From an uncultured Desulfobacterales bacterium (GTDB taxonomy: Bacteria > Desulfobacterota > Desulfobulbia > Desulfobulbales > Desulfocapsaceae), in contig CALGIJ010000026.1 of NCBI GenBank assembly GCA_937915545.1, positions 37,008 through 101,007 on the forward strand: a stretch of DNA of 64,000 nucleotides, read 5' to 3'. Positions 9,764 to 18,808 of this stretch are shown piece by piece; the first letter of the stretch is position 1; every line of letters starts with the position of its first letter. The notes below the pieces were generated by a model that made no database searches, was not told the origin of the DNA, and saw only the letters and a list, made by a program, of their open reading frames with translations. The position numbers were made by a program, and so were the translations under genes.

Positions 9764-11113
9764 TCAGCTGCGGATCATGTCAGCGATCTGGAAGGCCACC
9801 TCGAGGCTCTGCTCGGCGTTGAGGCGCGGGTCGCAGGTGGTGAGGTAGTTGGCGGAGAGCTGCTCGTCGAGGATGTTATGGGCGCCGCCGGTGCATTCGG
9901 TGACGTCGTTGCCGGTCATCTCGAAATGAACGCCGCCGGGGACCGTCCCTTCTGACCAGTGGGCCTCGAAGAAGCAGGTGATCTCGGAGAGGATGTCGTT
10001 GAAGTTGCGCGTCTTGTGGCCGGAGCTGGCGGTATAGGTGTTGGCGTGCATCGGGTCGCAGCTCCAGACGATGTTGAAGCCCTCGCGCTTCATCTCGCGC
10101 AATAGCAGCGACAGGGCCTTCTCCACCTTCTTGAGCCCGAAGCGGGTGATCAGGGTGAGGCGGCCCGGCTCGTTGGCTGGGTTGAGCACCTGCACCAGGC
10201 GCTTGATATCATCGAGGTCGTAACTCGGGCCGATCTTCACTCCCACCGGATTGTGGACGCCGCGCAGGAACTCGACGTGGGCGCCGTTCACCTGGCGGGT
10301 GCGCTCGCCGATCCATAGCATGTGCGCCGAGCAGTCGTACCAGTCGCCGGTGATCGAGTCGACCCGCGTCATAGCCTCCTCGTACTGCAGCAGCAGGGCC
10401 TCGTGGGAGGTGAAGAGCTCGGTCTGGTTGATCTGCGGTGCCTCGGCGGAGATGCCGATGGTCTCCATGAACTTGATCGCCTGACTGATCTGCTTGGCCA
10501 TGCGATCATAGGAGCGGCCCATGGGCGAGTTGGCGACGAACTCCTGGTTCCACGCCTGGACCCGCTGCAGTGAGCCGAAGCCGCCGCGGGTGAAGGCGCG
10601 CAGCAGGTTGAGGGTCGAGGCGGCCATGTTGTAGCCCCGGAGCATGTACTTGGGGTTGGGGGTGCGCGCCTCGGGGGTGAACTCGGCCCGGTTGACCATG
10701 TCGCCGCGGTAGGAGGGAAGGGTCACCCCGTCGATGGTCTCGGTGTCGGAGGAGCGCGGTTTGGCGAACTGGCCGGCGATGCGGCCCATCTTGATGACTG
10801 GCTTGCCGCCGGCGTAGGTGAGCACCACCGCCATCTGCAGCAGCACCTTGAGGGTCTCGCGGATGTTGGGGGCGGTGATCTGCGAGAAGTTTTCCGAACA
10901 GTCGCCGCCCTGGAGGAGGAAGGCCTCGCCGCGCGAGGCCTGGGCGAGCTGCTGCTTGAGCGAGCGGATCTCGCCGGCAAAAACCAGGGGCGGGAGGATG
11001 GCGAGGTCCTCGAGGACTCGCTCCACGGCCTGCTCGTCGGGCCAGGCCGGCTGCTGCAGGGCGAGGTAGTTCTTCCAGCTGTTTTTACTCCAGTTGCTTT
11101 CTCTGTTGGGCAT
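9764..11113 (-). CDS. Class II 3-deoxy-7-phosphoheptulonate (DAHP) synthase
   Basis: 449 residues from the ATG at 11111-11113; the sequence upstream of it is low-complexity Pro/Gly and not part of the family. Plant-type DAHP synthase signatures: QGGDCSENF, KMGRIAGQFAKPRS, RGYNMAASTLNLLRAF, GDWYDCSAHMLWIGERTRQ, WSCDPMHANT, and EGTVPGGVHFEMTGNDVTECTGG near the C-terminus. It joins phosphoenolpyruvate and erythrose-4-phosphate in the first step of the shikimate pathway. No class I-type domain is present. Monocistronic by its context. Confidence 0.96.
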   Translation of the reverse strand: MPNRESNWSKNSWKNYLALQQPAWPDEQAVERVLEDLAILPPLVFAGEIRSLKQQLAQASRGEAFLLQGGDCSENFSQITAPNIRETLKVLLQMAVVLTYAGGKPVIKMGRIAGQFAKPRSSDTETIDGVTLPSYRGDMVNRAEFTPEARTPNPKYMLRGYNMAASTLNLLRAFTRGGFGSLQRVQAWNQEFVANSPMGRSYDRMAKQISQAIKFMETIGISAEAPQINQTELFTSHEALLLQYEEAMTRVDSITGDWYDCSAHMLWIGERTRQVNGAHVEFLRGVHNPVGVKIGPSYDLDDIKRLVQVLNPANEPGRLTLITRFGLKKVEKALSLLLREMKREGFNIVWSCDPMHANTYTASSGHKTRNFNDILSEITCFFEAHWSEGTVPGGVHFEMTGNDVTECTGGAHNILDEQLSANYLTTCDPRLNAEQSLEVAFQIADMIRS

Positions 11114-11204
11114 GGTCGGGTTCTCTGGGGTGGGGGTGAGCCCTCCGGGCGGGTCGGGCTTTCCGGCTGTCGGCCTGGGGCAGGGTTGAGCGTCACCGCG
11201 CCCG

Positions 11205-11747
11205 CTAGAAACAGCACCGTTCGACATCGAAGGCGTTGAGGATGCGCAGCTCCCGCTCGCGGCGGGGGCCGTCGAGGGGGGGAAGGAACTCCAGCTCTCT
11301 CTGCAGGGTCACGGCGGTGGGGTAATCGGGAATCGAGTCTACCCCATACGCGAGGATCTTGCCAGTCTTTGTCTCGAGAAGTTCGGCATCCTGCCCGTTT
11401 GTCACCACCGCCAGGGGGATGCGGTAGTCGGGGTTGAGCACCCGTGCGGCGGCGATGGCCGCCCGCTCACGGCTGACCAGGGAGCCGGGGCCGTAACGGA
11501 GGATCATCACCATGCGCCCTTCGACGATGGCGGTGAGCTCGATGGTCGAGACGACGAAACAGCGCGAGAAGAGGGTCTCGATGCGCAGACGCGGCATCAG
11601 GCTGCCAGGAGGGTAGCCCTTCTCCTCGACCATCAGCCGGGAGAGCCGCTGGCGGATGCGCTCGTCGTCGGTGTCGGTCAGTTCCTCGCCGGTGAGGTAA
11701 TCGGCGAGGGTACCGTAGATGAGATGATGCGGTTTGGGGACCTTCAT
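11205..11747 (-). CDS. HsdR N-terminal-like (HSDR_N_2) protein
   Basis: About 180 residues from the ATG at 11745-11747. The pattern R.RL.R.MVEEKGYP......RLRIE, then AA..VLNPDYRIPLAVVTNGQDAELLETKTGKILAYGVDSIP, matches the short stand-alone proteins related to the N-terminal nuclease-fold domain of type I restriction R subunits. No helicase motor and no HsdM/HsdS genes are nearby, so a restriction role is unlikely from context. Its function is unknown. The stop lies 92 bp upstream of the DAHP synthase start on the same strand. Confidence 0.7.
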   Translation of the reverse strand: MKVPKPHHLIYGTLADYLTGEELTDTDDERIRQRLSRLMVEEKGYPPGSLMPRLRIETLFSRCFVVSTIELTAIVEGRMVMILRYGPGSLVSRERAAIAAARVLNPDYRIPLAVVTNGQDAELLETKTGKILAYGVDSIPDYPTAVTLQRELEFLPPLDGPRRERELRILNAFDVERCCF

Positions 11748-11906
11748 GGGGGCTCCAGGGCTGTGGGGGGACGCGGTGACGATTCTGCCATAACGGTAAC
11801 ACTCCCCCGCCACTTGGCAAGGCTCGCCGCTATTGGCCCCGGCCTGGAGACGGGACCTGCCCGGTCCCGCTCCGCGGGGAGGGTAAGGAAAATTTCATCG
11901 CAACCT

Positions 11907-11935
11907 TTGGCAAATGGTCGCGGTTAGGGTACAAT
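11907..11935 (+). promoter_or_regulatory. Sigma-70-type promoter of the omptin-like gene
   Basis: TTGGCA at 11907-11912 and TACAAT at 11930-11935 are separated by exactly 17 bp, 55 bp upstream of the ATG. Five of six -10 positions match consensus. Confidence 0.65.
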
Positions 11936-11990
11936 ACCGCCATTGATGTGCGGTAAGTTCTCGTTAATTTGAGCTATAGAGGAGGTTCTC

Positions 11991-12998
11991 ATGAATAGAC
12001 GATCGATGTTGCTGCGCGGTGGTGGCCTGCTCGCCACCTCCTTGCTCTGTGTTGCCTCGCCCCAGGGGGCGCTTGCCGCCGGACCGCTGGCGGTGGCGCC
12101 GGGAACCTCGGCGACCCTGATGGAGACGCCGAGTGGCCCCCCGGTGTCGTTCAGTATCAAGGGTGGCGCCGGGTATCTCACCGGAGAGTCGAAAGAAGTG
12201 GTCTATTGGCCGGAATATGGCAACCACAAGGCGAGCGAGCTGACCTGGAATATCGACAACCTCTATATGGCTGGGGTTGGCGCCAACCTCAAGATCCGCG
12301 ACTTCATGGCGGTCAACTTCACCGGCTGGTTCAAGGCCACCGACGGCGAAGGGAGCATGGACGACTACGACTGGCTCAATGTCGGCGGCGACTGGACCGA
12401 CTGGTCGACCCATGAGAACACCGACGTCACCGAGGGAAGCATCGTCGATCTGAGCGTCGAGTTCAACATCATCCGCGCCGAGGGCTTCCAGATCAAGGCC
12501 ATCGGCGGCTACAAGCGCGACAACTTCGCCTGGGAGGCTTACGGCGGCGAGTACACCTATTCAGAAGGCGGCGGTTTCCGCAACGCTACTGGCTCCTTCC
12601 CCGACGGTCTCGCCATCATCGGCTACGAGCAGACCTTCACCGCCGTTTACGGCGGCGTCGGTATCGGCGTGCAGACCCCGGTGTTCGAACTCGCCGGCCG
12701 GCTCATCTATTCGCCCATCGCCGAAGGGGAGGCCACCGACAACCATTACCTGCGCAACCTCGTCAGCTACGACAATGCCGAAGAGGGCGATATGCTCGCC
12801 TTCGATGTCACCGCCACCTTTGTCCTCTCCCCCAACTTCGCCCTCGAGGCGGCCTACAGCTACCAGAAATACGACATGATGCAGGGCGACTCGGAGTGGC
12901 ACTACCGTGACGAGGGGGTCATTGTCTTCGCCCCCGATGGGGCCGGCATGGACCAGACCTCGTCGCTGGTCTCGGCGGGCCTGCGTTTCACCTTCTAA
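11991..12998 (+). CDS. Omptin family outer-membrane protease
   Basis: 335 residues with a GAGGAGG ribosome binding site and a signal peptide ending ALAA. Alternating amphipathic strands and a C-terminal aromatic residue (LRFTF) indicate an outer-membrane beta barrel. The omptin active-site pairs can be found: Asp125-Tyr-Asp127-Trp in DDYDW (like DxD-W of OmpT) and Asp250-Asn-His252 in ATDNHY (like the D-x-H pair of OmpT). Omptins cleave between basic residues at the cell surface and need lipopolysaccharide. It is a single gene with its own promoter and a strong hairpin downstream. Confidence 0.8.
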   Translation: MNRRSMLLRGGGLLATSLLCVASPQGALAAGPLAVAPGTSATLMETPSGPPVSFSIKGGAGYLTGESKEVVYWPEYGNHKASELTWNIDNLYMAGVGANLKIRDFMAVNFTGWFKATDGEGSMDDYDWLNVGGDWTDWSTHENTDVTEGSIVDLSVEFNIIRAEGFQIKAIGGYKRDNFAWEAYGGEYTYSEGGGFRNATGSFPDGLAIIGYEQTFTAVYGGVGIGVQTPVFELAGRLIYSPIAEGEATDNHYLRNLVSYDNAEEGDMLAFDVTATFVLSPNFALEAAYSYQKYDMMQGDSEWHYRDEGVIVFAPDGAGMDQTSSLVSAGLRFTF

Positions 12999-13025
12999 GC
13001 GGCACTTTTCGCCAGACAGAAAACG

Positions 13026-13062
13026 ATCGGGCCCGGCGACCATTGCGGTCGCCGGGCCCGAT
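13026..13062. terminator. Bidirectional terminator hairpin between omptin and trpB2
   Basis: A perfect 16-bp stem (13026-13041 with 13047-13062, 5-nt loop) lies between the two convergent genes. On the minus strand it is followed by CGTTTTC, so it mainly fits as the trpB2 terminator, but it can stop both transcripts. Confidence 0.8.
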
Positions 13063-13103
13063 GTCGTCTGGTGTCTGCTCCAGGCGTCGACCGGGGCTTC
13101 GGC

Positions 13104-14447
13104 TCAGATCTTGGGCAGGTTGGCCATCGACTTGGCGATGGCCTCGGCCGGGTAGTCGTAGTCGTGCAGCTGCCCGGAGTAGAACTTGTCGTAGGAGCCC
13201 ATGTCGATGAGACCATGGCCGGAGAAGTTGAAGAGGATGGTCTTCGGCTCATTGGGGTCGCGCATCGCCTCGACGATGGCGCCGCGGATGGCGTGACAGG
13301 TCTCCGGGGCCGGGATGATGCCCTCGGTCTTGGCGAAGAGCACCCCCGCCTGAAAGCACTCGAGTTGGTGGAGCTTGACCGGCTCGACAATCTTCTCGCG
13401 CACCATCGCCGAGACGATGGGCGCCATGCCGTGATAGCGCAGGCCGCCGGCGTGGATGCCCGGGGGGATGAAGTCGTGGCCGAGGGTGTACATGTAGAGG
13501 AGCGGGGTGGTCTGGGCGACGTCGCCGAAATCGTAGGCCAGGGCCCCGGCGGTCAGCGTCGGGCAGGAGGCGGGCTCGGTGCCGACGAAACGGATCTTCT
13601 TGCCCTCGAGATAGTCGGGGATAAAGGGCACGGCCAGCCCGGCGAAGTTGGAGCCGCCGCCGCAGCAGCCGACGATGACGTCGGGGTATTCCCCGGCGAT
13701 CTCCATCTGCTTCTTGGCCTCGAGGCCGATGATCGACTGGTGGAGGATGACGTGGTTGAGCACCGAGCCGAGGGCGTACTTGGTGTCCTCGCGGGTGGCG
13801 GCATCTTCGAGGGCCTCGGAGATGGCGATGCCCAAAGAGCCGGGGGTGTCGGGCATCTCCTGGAGGATGCGGCGGCCGGTGTTGGTCTCCGGGCTGGGGC
13901 TGGCGACCACGGTGGCGCCGAAGGTCTGCATGATCGATTTCCGGTAGGGTTTCTGATCGAAGGAGACCCGCACCATATAGACCTTGCATTCGAGGCCGAA
14001 CTTGCTGGTGGCCAGGGACAGGGCGCTGCCCCACTGCCCGGCGCCGGTCTCGGTGGTCAGCCGCTTGACGCCCTCGCGCTTGTTGTAGTAGGCCTGGGGC
14101 ACGGCGCTGTTGGGCTTGTGCGAGCCCACCGGCGACACCCCTTCGTTCTTGAAGAAGATCTTGGCCTTGGTGCCGAGGGCTTTTTCCAGGTTGTAGGCGC
14201 GCACCAGGGGCGACGGGCGCCAGATCTTGAGGATGTCGAGCACCTCTTCGGGGATGTCGATGAAGCGCTGGCTGGACATCTCCTGCTCGAGCAGGCCCAT
14301 GGGGAAGACCTTGGCCAGCTTCTCCGGGCCCATCGGCTGCTTGGTCTCCGGGTCGAGGGGCGGCTTGAGGCCCCCCGGCAGGTCGGGCACGACGTTGTAC
14401 CATTGAGTGGGCATCTCGTCATCGCGGAGGATGATTTTCTTCATCAT
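13104..14447 (-). CDS. trpB: TrpB2-type tryptophan synthase beta chain (TrpB-like PLP enzyme)
   Basis: 447 residues, the length of the TrpB2 class and longer than canonical TrpB. Start at the ATG 14445-14447, five bases after GGAG. The GSHKPNSA segment carries the PLP-binding lysine, CCGGGSNFAGL is the phosphate-binding glycine loop, and the long N-terminal extension with RPSPLVRAYNLEKALG is typical of TrpB2. Such enzymes make tryptophan from serine and indole, often without TrpA. No trpA or other trp gene is adjacent, consistent with a stand-alone or salvage role. Confidence 0.92.
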   Translation of the reverse strand: MMKKIILRDDEMPTQWYNVVPDLPGGLKPPLDPETKQPMGPEKLAKVFPMGLLEQEMSSQRFIDIPEEVLDILKIWRPSPLVRAYNLEKALGTKAKIFFKNEGVSPVGSHKPNSAVPQAYYNKREGVKRLTTETGAGQWGSALSLATSKFGLECKVYMVRVSFDQKPYRKSIMQTFGATVVASPSPETNTGRRILQEMPDTPGSLGIAISEALEDAATREDTKYALGSVLNHVILHQSIIGLEAKKQMEIAGEYPDVIVGCCGGGSNFAGLAVPFIPDYLEGKKIRFVGTEPASCPTLTAGALAYDFGDVAQTTPLLYMYTLGHDFIPPGIHAGGLRYHGMAPIVSAMVREKIVEPVKLHQLECFQAGVLFAKTEGIIPAPETCHAIRGAIVEAMRDPNEPKTILFNFSGHGLIDMGSYDKFYSGQLHDYDYPAEAIAKSMANLPKI

Positions 14448-14629
14448 GAGTTCTCCTTTCAGCAAAAGCTGGCGGGGGAAGGCGCCGCCCGGGGGCAATA
14501 GCCCTCTTGCGCCGCAACTTCCACCCTATATCGAGGGGGTTGGTGGAACCGCATCATTGCATGACCACCTTGGTTCTTTACCACAGTCGCCGCTCGGCGG
14601 GCAACCTTCCTGCGCCGTCCCCGTCGCTT

Positions 14630-17341
14630 TTATCGGGTAATCTCCACCCCTTCCCGCAGCGCCTGCTCCTCCTCCGGGCGCAGATCGGGGCGCCATGCCA
14701 GCCACGCTTCTTCGGCCCGGTCATGGAGAATGAAGCTGACCTCGGGAGGGACAACGGTGCCGCTGTCCTCTTCGGGGGTGGCCAGGGCGATGCCGCCGCG
14801 GATGATCGCCGTCAGCGACTCGGTGGCGATGGTCACCCCGGAGAAGATGCCGCCTTCGATGCGCGTGCCGCTGACCTGCCAGAAGCGGCTGTTCCCGCGT
14901 ACCGCCCATTTGTAGCGACTCTTGACGAGCACGTGCACCCGCACTTTCTGCATGGACGGGGCGAGGTCGTAGGCGACCACTTCGCCGATCGGCACCTGGC
15001 GGTAGTAGAGCGGGGAGCCGATATCGAGGGAGCCGAGCCGGTCGGCGAAGAGGACCAGCGGCAGGTCGCCCCCCCTGGCCAGCTCGGTGCGCGGCGGTTC
15101 GTCGAGGGCGGTGAAGCGGAGGGCCTCCTCGCCGCCGCCGGGGAGCAGGTTGAGGTAGGAGCCGAAGAAGACCGTCTCGGCGTTCTTGATCCCGGAGAGC
15201 GACAGCTCGGCCTCCTCCACCCAGATCTTGCTGTGGCGCCGCAGCAGGCCCTTGTGGCGGAAGGGGATACGTACCGTGGCGGCCACCTTGCCGCCTTCTT
15301 CGAGGCGCAGGGCGGCGATTTTGCCGATGTCCAGGCCATGGTGGCGCAGCGGCGAGCCGACCTTGAGGCCTTTGCCCTCGGCGAGCAGCACGGTCAGCTC
15401 GGCCTCGTCGGCGTGGAGGGCGCGGTCGAGATCGGGGTAGAGGGGGAAGGGCTCGACGGCGGCCGCCCAGGGCTCGCCATCGGGGTTGGTACAGCCGATG
15501 CCGCCGGCGAGGATCGACTGCAGCGAGCCGCTGCGCAGGCTGATGCCGTCGAGGCCGCCGGAGAGCTGCACCCCGCTGATATTGTAGAAGCGTGTCCGCT
15601 CGCTTATCAGCCGCTGGTGCTGCGGGTGGACGAGGACATCGACGAGCACCTCACGGCCGTCGGCGGCGAGGCGGAAGCCCTCGACCTCGCCGATGGGCAC
15701 CTTCTTGTAGAGCAGGGGCGCCCCGACGGAGAGCGACTCCGCCTCGGTCGCGCGCAGGGTCAGCCGTCTGCCAGGGGGGCGCAGCTCCGGTGCGGCCGCC
15801 GCGGCTTCGCGGGAGTTACGGTGGAGGGTGTAGACCTGGTCGCGGAGGGGTGGGGCCGGCCGGGTCTTGCCGCCGAGATCGGGGGTGAGGAAGGAAACTC
15901 CGCCGTGCAGCATCCGCGCCAGCGGCCCGGTGGCGACGCTGACCCCTTCGGCCAGGCTGCCGCGCATCTCCAGCCCCGACTGTACCCAGAAGAGGCTCTT
16001 CTTGCCGAGGTAGTCGAGAAACTCGCGGTAGATATAGAGGTCGACGCGGATATCGGCCCCGGGCCCCTCCAGCCGGACGTCGACGATTTCGCCGACCTGG
16101 AGGTTCTTGAAGTAGACCGGCGAGTTCGCCGACAGCTCGGGCGGAAAGTCGGCTTTGAGCGAGACCAGTTGCCCCGGCCGCAGAGGCACCTGCGGCGGCG
16201 GTTGGCTGACGATCTCGAAGTGGTCCTGAAAGTCCCCGTCGCCGGCCTGGAAGGTGATCTGCGTGCCGCTCAGCAGCAGCTGCAGGTTGTTGATGCCGCT
16301 GGGGGAAATCTCCGGCTTGACCAGCCAGAACCGCGTGCCGGAGCGGAGAATGACCTCGGCACGGGGGTCGAGGAGGACATGGGCGGTGACGGTGCGTTGG
16401 AGGTCGTTATTGAAGGTGATATCCTTGACAAAGCCGACCTCGGCACCGCGGTAGACGACCTTGGTCGAGCCCTTGGCGATATCCTCGCTGGAGGCCAGGG
16501 TGAGGGTCATGGGGATGCCGTACTCGGCGGCTTCGAGGTCGGGGTAGAGGTTGAAGACGTGGCCGTTCTGCGCCGCCGGGGTAGCCTGCAGCTGTTCCGG
16601 GGTGTGGAGGAGGACGCCGCCGCGCAGCAGCGAGGCCAGCGATTCCACCTGGACCTTGAGCGCCGGCAGCTTGCCGCTGATGCGGATACCGCTGGCGTTG
16701 CAGAAGCGGCTGCCCTCGCGCACCAGGTGAGCGAACTGCGGCTGGATGAACAGCTCGATGGAGACGTTCCTGTCCCCCTGCAGCTGATATTTCTGCACCT
16801 CGCCGATCTGGATATTGCGGTAGTAGATGCCGGTGCCGACCTGGATCGAGCCGAGTTCCTCGGCCTGCAGCTTGAGGTGCAGGCCGGGGGTGTCGGGGGA
16901 CACCGGCGGCATCGAGCTGAGGCCGGCGAACTCCCGGCGCGGGGTCGTCGAAGAGCCCACCTGGATGCCGATATAGCTACCGGAGAGGATGGTGTCGAGG
17001 CCGTGGATGGAGCTCGCCGAGAGCTCCGGCCGCACCACCCAGAAGAGGGTGTCGTCGACCAGCTGCTCGGCCACCGCCTTGTCCATCCGCACCGTGGCAG
17101 TGATCTGCTTGTTCTTGAGGTCGGGCTGCATCTTGGTGACCAGGCCGACGGGGATGCCGCGCGCCATGACCTGGGTCTTGCCGGGGACGATGCCGGTGGC
17201 GTCGCCGAAGTGGATGGTGATCTCGATGCCGGCGTCGCGCAGGCTCGAATAGAGGAGCCAGGCGGAGATGCCGAGCGCGATCAGCGGCAGGATCCAGATG
17301 ATGGAGACGGTGCGGTTCTTGCGGACTTTGGCGGTGGTCAT
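14630..17341 (-). CDS. letB: MCE-domain lipid transport protein LetB/PqiB family, seven MCE repeats
   Basis: 903 residues from the ATG at 17339-17341, which overlaps the letA stop by 4 bp. One N-terminal membrane anchor (IIWILPLIALGISAWLLYSS) is followed by seven MCE domains spaced about 110-130 residues. Each is marked by a variant of x-Y-R-x-x-x-[IV]-G-x-[IV]: ARGIPVGLV, YRNIQIGEV, YRGAEVGFV, FKNLQVGEI, YKKVPIGEV, HHGLDIGKI, YRQVPIGEV. Seven repeats match E. coli LetB (YebT) rather than PqiB (three). It should form a hexameric tunnel across the periplasm for lipid traffic to the outer membrane. Confidence 0.92.
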   Translation of the reverse strand: MTTAKVRKNRTVSIIWILPLIALGISAWLLYSSLRDAGIEITIHFGDATGIVPGKTQVMARGIPVGLVTKMQPDLKNKQITATVRMDKAVAEQLVDDTLFWVVRPELSASSIHGLDTILSGSYIGIQVGSSTTPRREFAGLSSMPPVSPDTPGLHLKLQAEELGSIQVGTGIYYRNIQIGEVQKYQLQGDRNVSIELFIQPQFAHLVREGSRFCNASGIRISGKLPALKVQVESLASLLRGGVLLHTPEQLQATPAAQNGHVFNLYPDLEAAEYGIPMTLTLASSEDIAKGSTKVVYRGAEVGFVKDITFNNDLQRTVTAHVLLDPRAEVILRSGTRFWLVKPEISPSGINNLQLLLSGTQITFQAGDGDFQDHFEIVSQPPPQVPLRPGQLVSLKADFPPELSANSPVYFKNLQVGEIVDVRLEGPGADIRVDLYIYREFLDYLGKKSLFWVQSGLEMRGSLAEGVSVATGPLARMLHGGVSFLTPDLGGKTRPAPPLRDQVYTLHRNSREAAAAAPELRPPGRRLTLRATEAESLSVGAPLLYKKVPIGEVEGFRLAADGREVLVDVLVHPQHQRLISERTRFYNISGVQLSGGLDGISLRSGSLQSILAGGIGCTNPDGEPWAAAVEPFPLYPDLDRALHADEAELTVLLAEGKGLKVGSPLRHHGLDIGKIAALRLEEGGKVAATVRIPFRHKGLLRRHSKIWVEEAELSLSGIKNAETVFFGSYLNLLPGGGEEALRFTALDEPPRTELARGGDLPLVLFADRLGSLDIGSPLYYRQVPIGEVVAYDLAPSMQKVRVHVLVKSRYKWAVRGNSRFWQVSGTRIEGGIFSGVTIATESLTAIIRGGIALATPEEDSGTVVPPEVSFILHDRAEEAWLAWRPDLRPEEEQALREGVEITR

Positions 17342-18702
17342 GGCTGTTGGCGCGAAAGGGTTGGGGGGTGGTCGCAGAAGGCATTTCCCGGTGTCGTCCT
17401 CTCCCAGAGGCTGCGCGGGTCGAAGGTGATGGCGGCGAGCATCGTCGTCGCCACCACCAGGGCGAAGTAGGTGGCCGCAGGCGCGGTGTGGATGGAGGTG
17501 AAGAAGCCGAAATCGACCAGCGCGCTGAGCAGGGCGATGACGAAGATATCGAGCATCGACCAGCGGCCGACGAAGGAGATGAAGCGATAAAGCCTGGTCT
17601 TGGTCGCCGCCAGCGGGTCGCAGCCGTCGCGGGCGGCAAGGAGGAGGATGATCAGGCCGATGATTTTGAACAGCGGCACGAGGATCGAGGCGGTGAGGAT
17701 GATGACGCCGATGAAGTATGAGCCGTCGCGGAAGAAATAGATGATGCCGTCGAGGATGGTCGAGCGGTCCGGGGCGCCGAGGAAATCCACCTCCATGATC
17801 GGCAGCAGGTTGGCCGGGGCAAAGAGAATGGCCGAGGTGAGCACCAGGGCCCAGGTGCGGCTGCGGCTGTGCGGCTTGCGCAGATGCAGGGTGGCGCTGC
17901 AGCGGCGGCAGGGGCGACCGTTCTCGCTGCTGGGGGAGAGGGCGTGGCAGGTGTGGCAGAGCACCAGGCCCTCTGCGGCGGCACCCGCCCCCGCTGGGAA
18001 GGGTGATAGCCCTTCCGGCGGCAGATCCCCCTCCTCGCCGTCCCGTTGGTCGAGGGCCTGCCAGAAGAGGTTGCGGTCGACGATCACCGAGATGGCCAGG
18101 GAGATGACCACGAGCAGGGCGAAGCACCACAGCCCCGGGCGGTATTCGATGGCGGCGGTGCCCGACATCTTGATGATGGTCACCAGGATGCCGATAAGGT
18201 ACACCTCGACCATGGCCCACTCCTCAAGGTGCAGGTAGAGGCGCAGCAGGGCCTTCCATTTTTTGCTGGAGGTGGCGGTTGCCTGCGGGCGCAGCAGGCG
18301 GAGACTGAAGAAAAAGCTGCTGGCGAGGAGCAGCAGGGGGAAGACTACCGCCGAGAGCAGCACCATCACGGCGACGAGGTAATACTCATTTCGGTAAAAG
18401 TTTAGGATCGATTGGAGTATATTGGCGGAGCCGCTGAAGCCGAAGGAGTTGAGCGACATCAGCGGCAGCAGCATCGCCGGGGGATAGAGGAGCAGGCCGG
18501 ACAGGGCCAGCGCCAGGACCTTGGCGAAGGCGGCGGCGGTACCGCGGCTGATGGCCCGGCCGCAGCGCGGGCAGAGCAGGGTATAGCCCGGCGGCGGCCT
18601 CTTGTTGTAGAGGAGCAGGTCGCAATCCGGACAGGCGGTATAGCGATCGAGGAGCTTCGACGACGGGGCGAGATCCATCCTGTGGCGCCGGCTGGCGGGC
18701 AT
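17338..18702 (-). CDS. letA: LetA/PqiA family membrane protein
   Basis: 454 residues (or 446 from a second ATG at 18676-18678). Two halves, each opened by a zinc-ribbon: CPDCDLLLYN....CPRCGRAISRG near residue 25 and CHTCHALSPSSENGRPCRRCSATL near residue 245. Each is followed by four hydrophobic segments (e.g. VLALALSGLLLYPPAMLLPLMSL and SAILFAPANLLPIMEV). This duplicated layout is that of LetA/PqiA, the inner-membrane partner of the MCE protein encoded immediately downstream. Neither candidate start has a strong ribosome binding site. Divergent from prmA. Confidence 0.92.
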   Translation of the reverse strand: MPASRRHRMDLAPSSKLLDRYTACPDCDLLLYNKRPPPGYTLLCPRCGRAISRGTAAAFAKVLALALSGLLLYPPAMLLPLMSLNSFGFSGSANILQSILNFYRNEYYLVAVMVLLSAVVFPLLLLASSFFFSLRLLRPQATATSSKKWKALLRLYLHLEEWAMVEVYLIGILVTIIKMSGTAAIEYRPGLWCFALLVVISLAISVIVDRNLFWQALDQRDGEEGDLPPEGLSPFPAGAGAAAEGLVLCHTCHALSPSSENGRPCRRCSATLHLRKPHSRSRTWALVLTSAILFAPANLLPIMEVDFLGAPDRSTILDGIIYFFRDGSYFIGVIILTASILVPLFKIIGLIILLLAARDGCDPLAATKTRLYRFISFVGRWSMLDIFVIALLSALVDFGFFTSIHTAPAATYFALVVATTMLAAITFDPRSLWERTTPGNAFCDHPPTLSRQQP

Positions 18703-18808
18703 TGTGGAGTTTTTTTGCTATACTACCGTCGCCGCATGGGTTTGTCATATGAAAAACTCTTCCCGGCCGGGGCAGGACCCCCGCCGAGAGGCACAGAAAG
18801 AGAGGACC

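Noticed and set aside
14507..17470. A 987-codon open frame on the plus strand opposite letB
   Set aside because: Antisense to seven well-formed MCE domains. The product is D/G/A/R-rich without motifs.
17342..18220. Upstream extension of letB through letA
   Set aside because: It reads the letA gene in another frame and is P/H/R-rich. The ATG at 17341 gives the family N-terminus.
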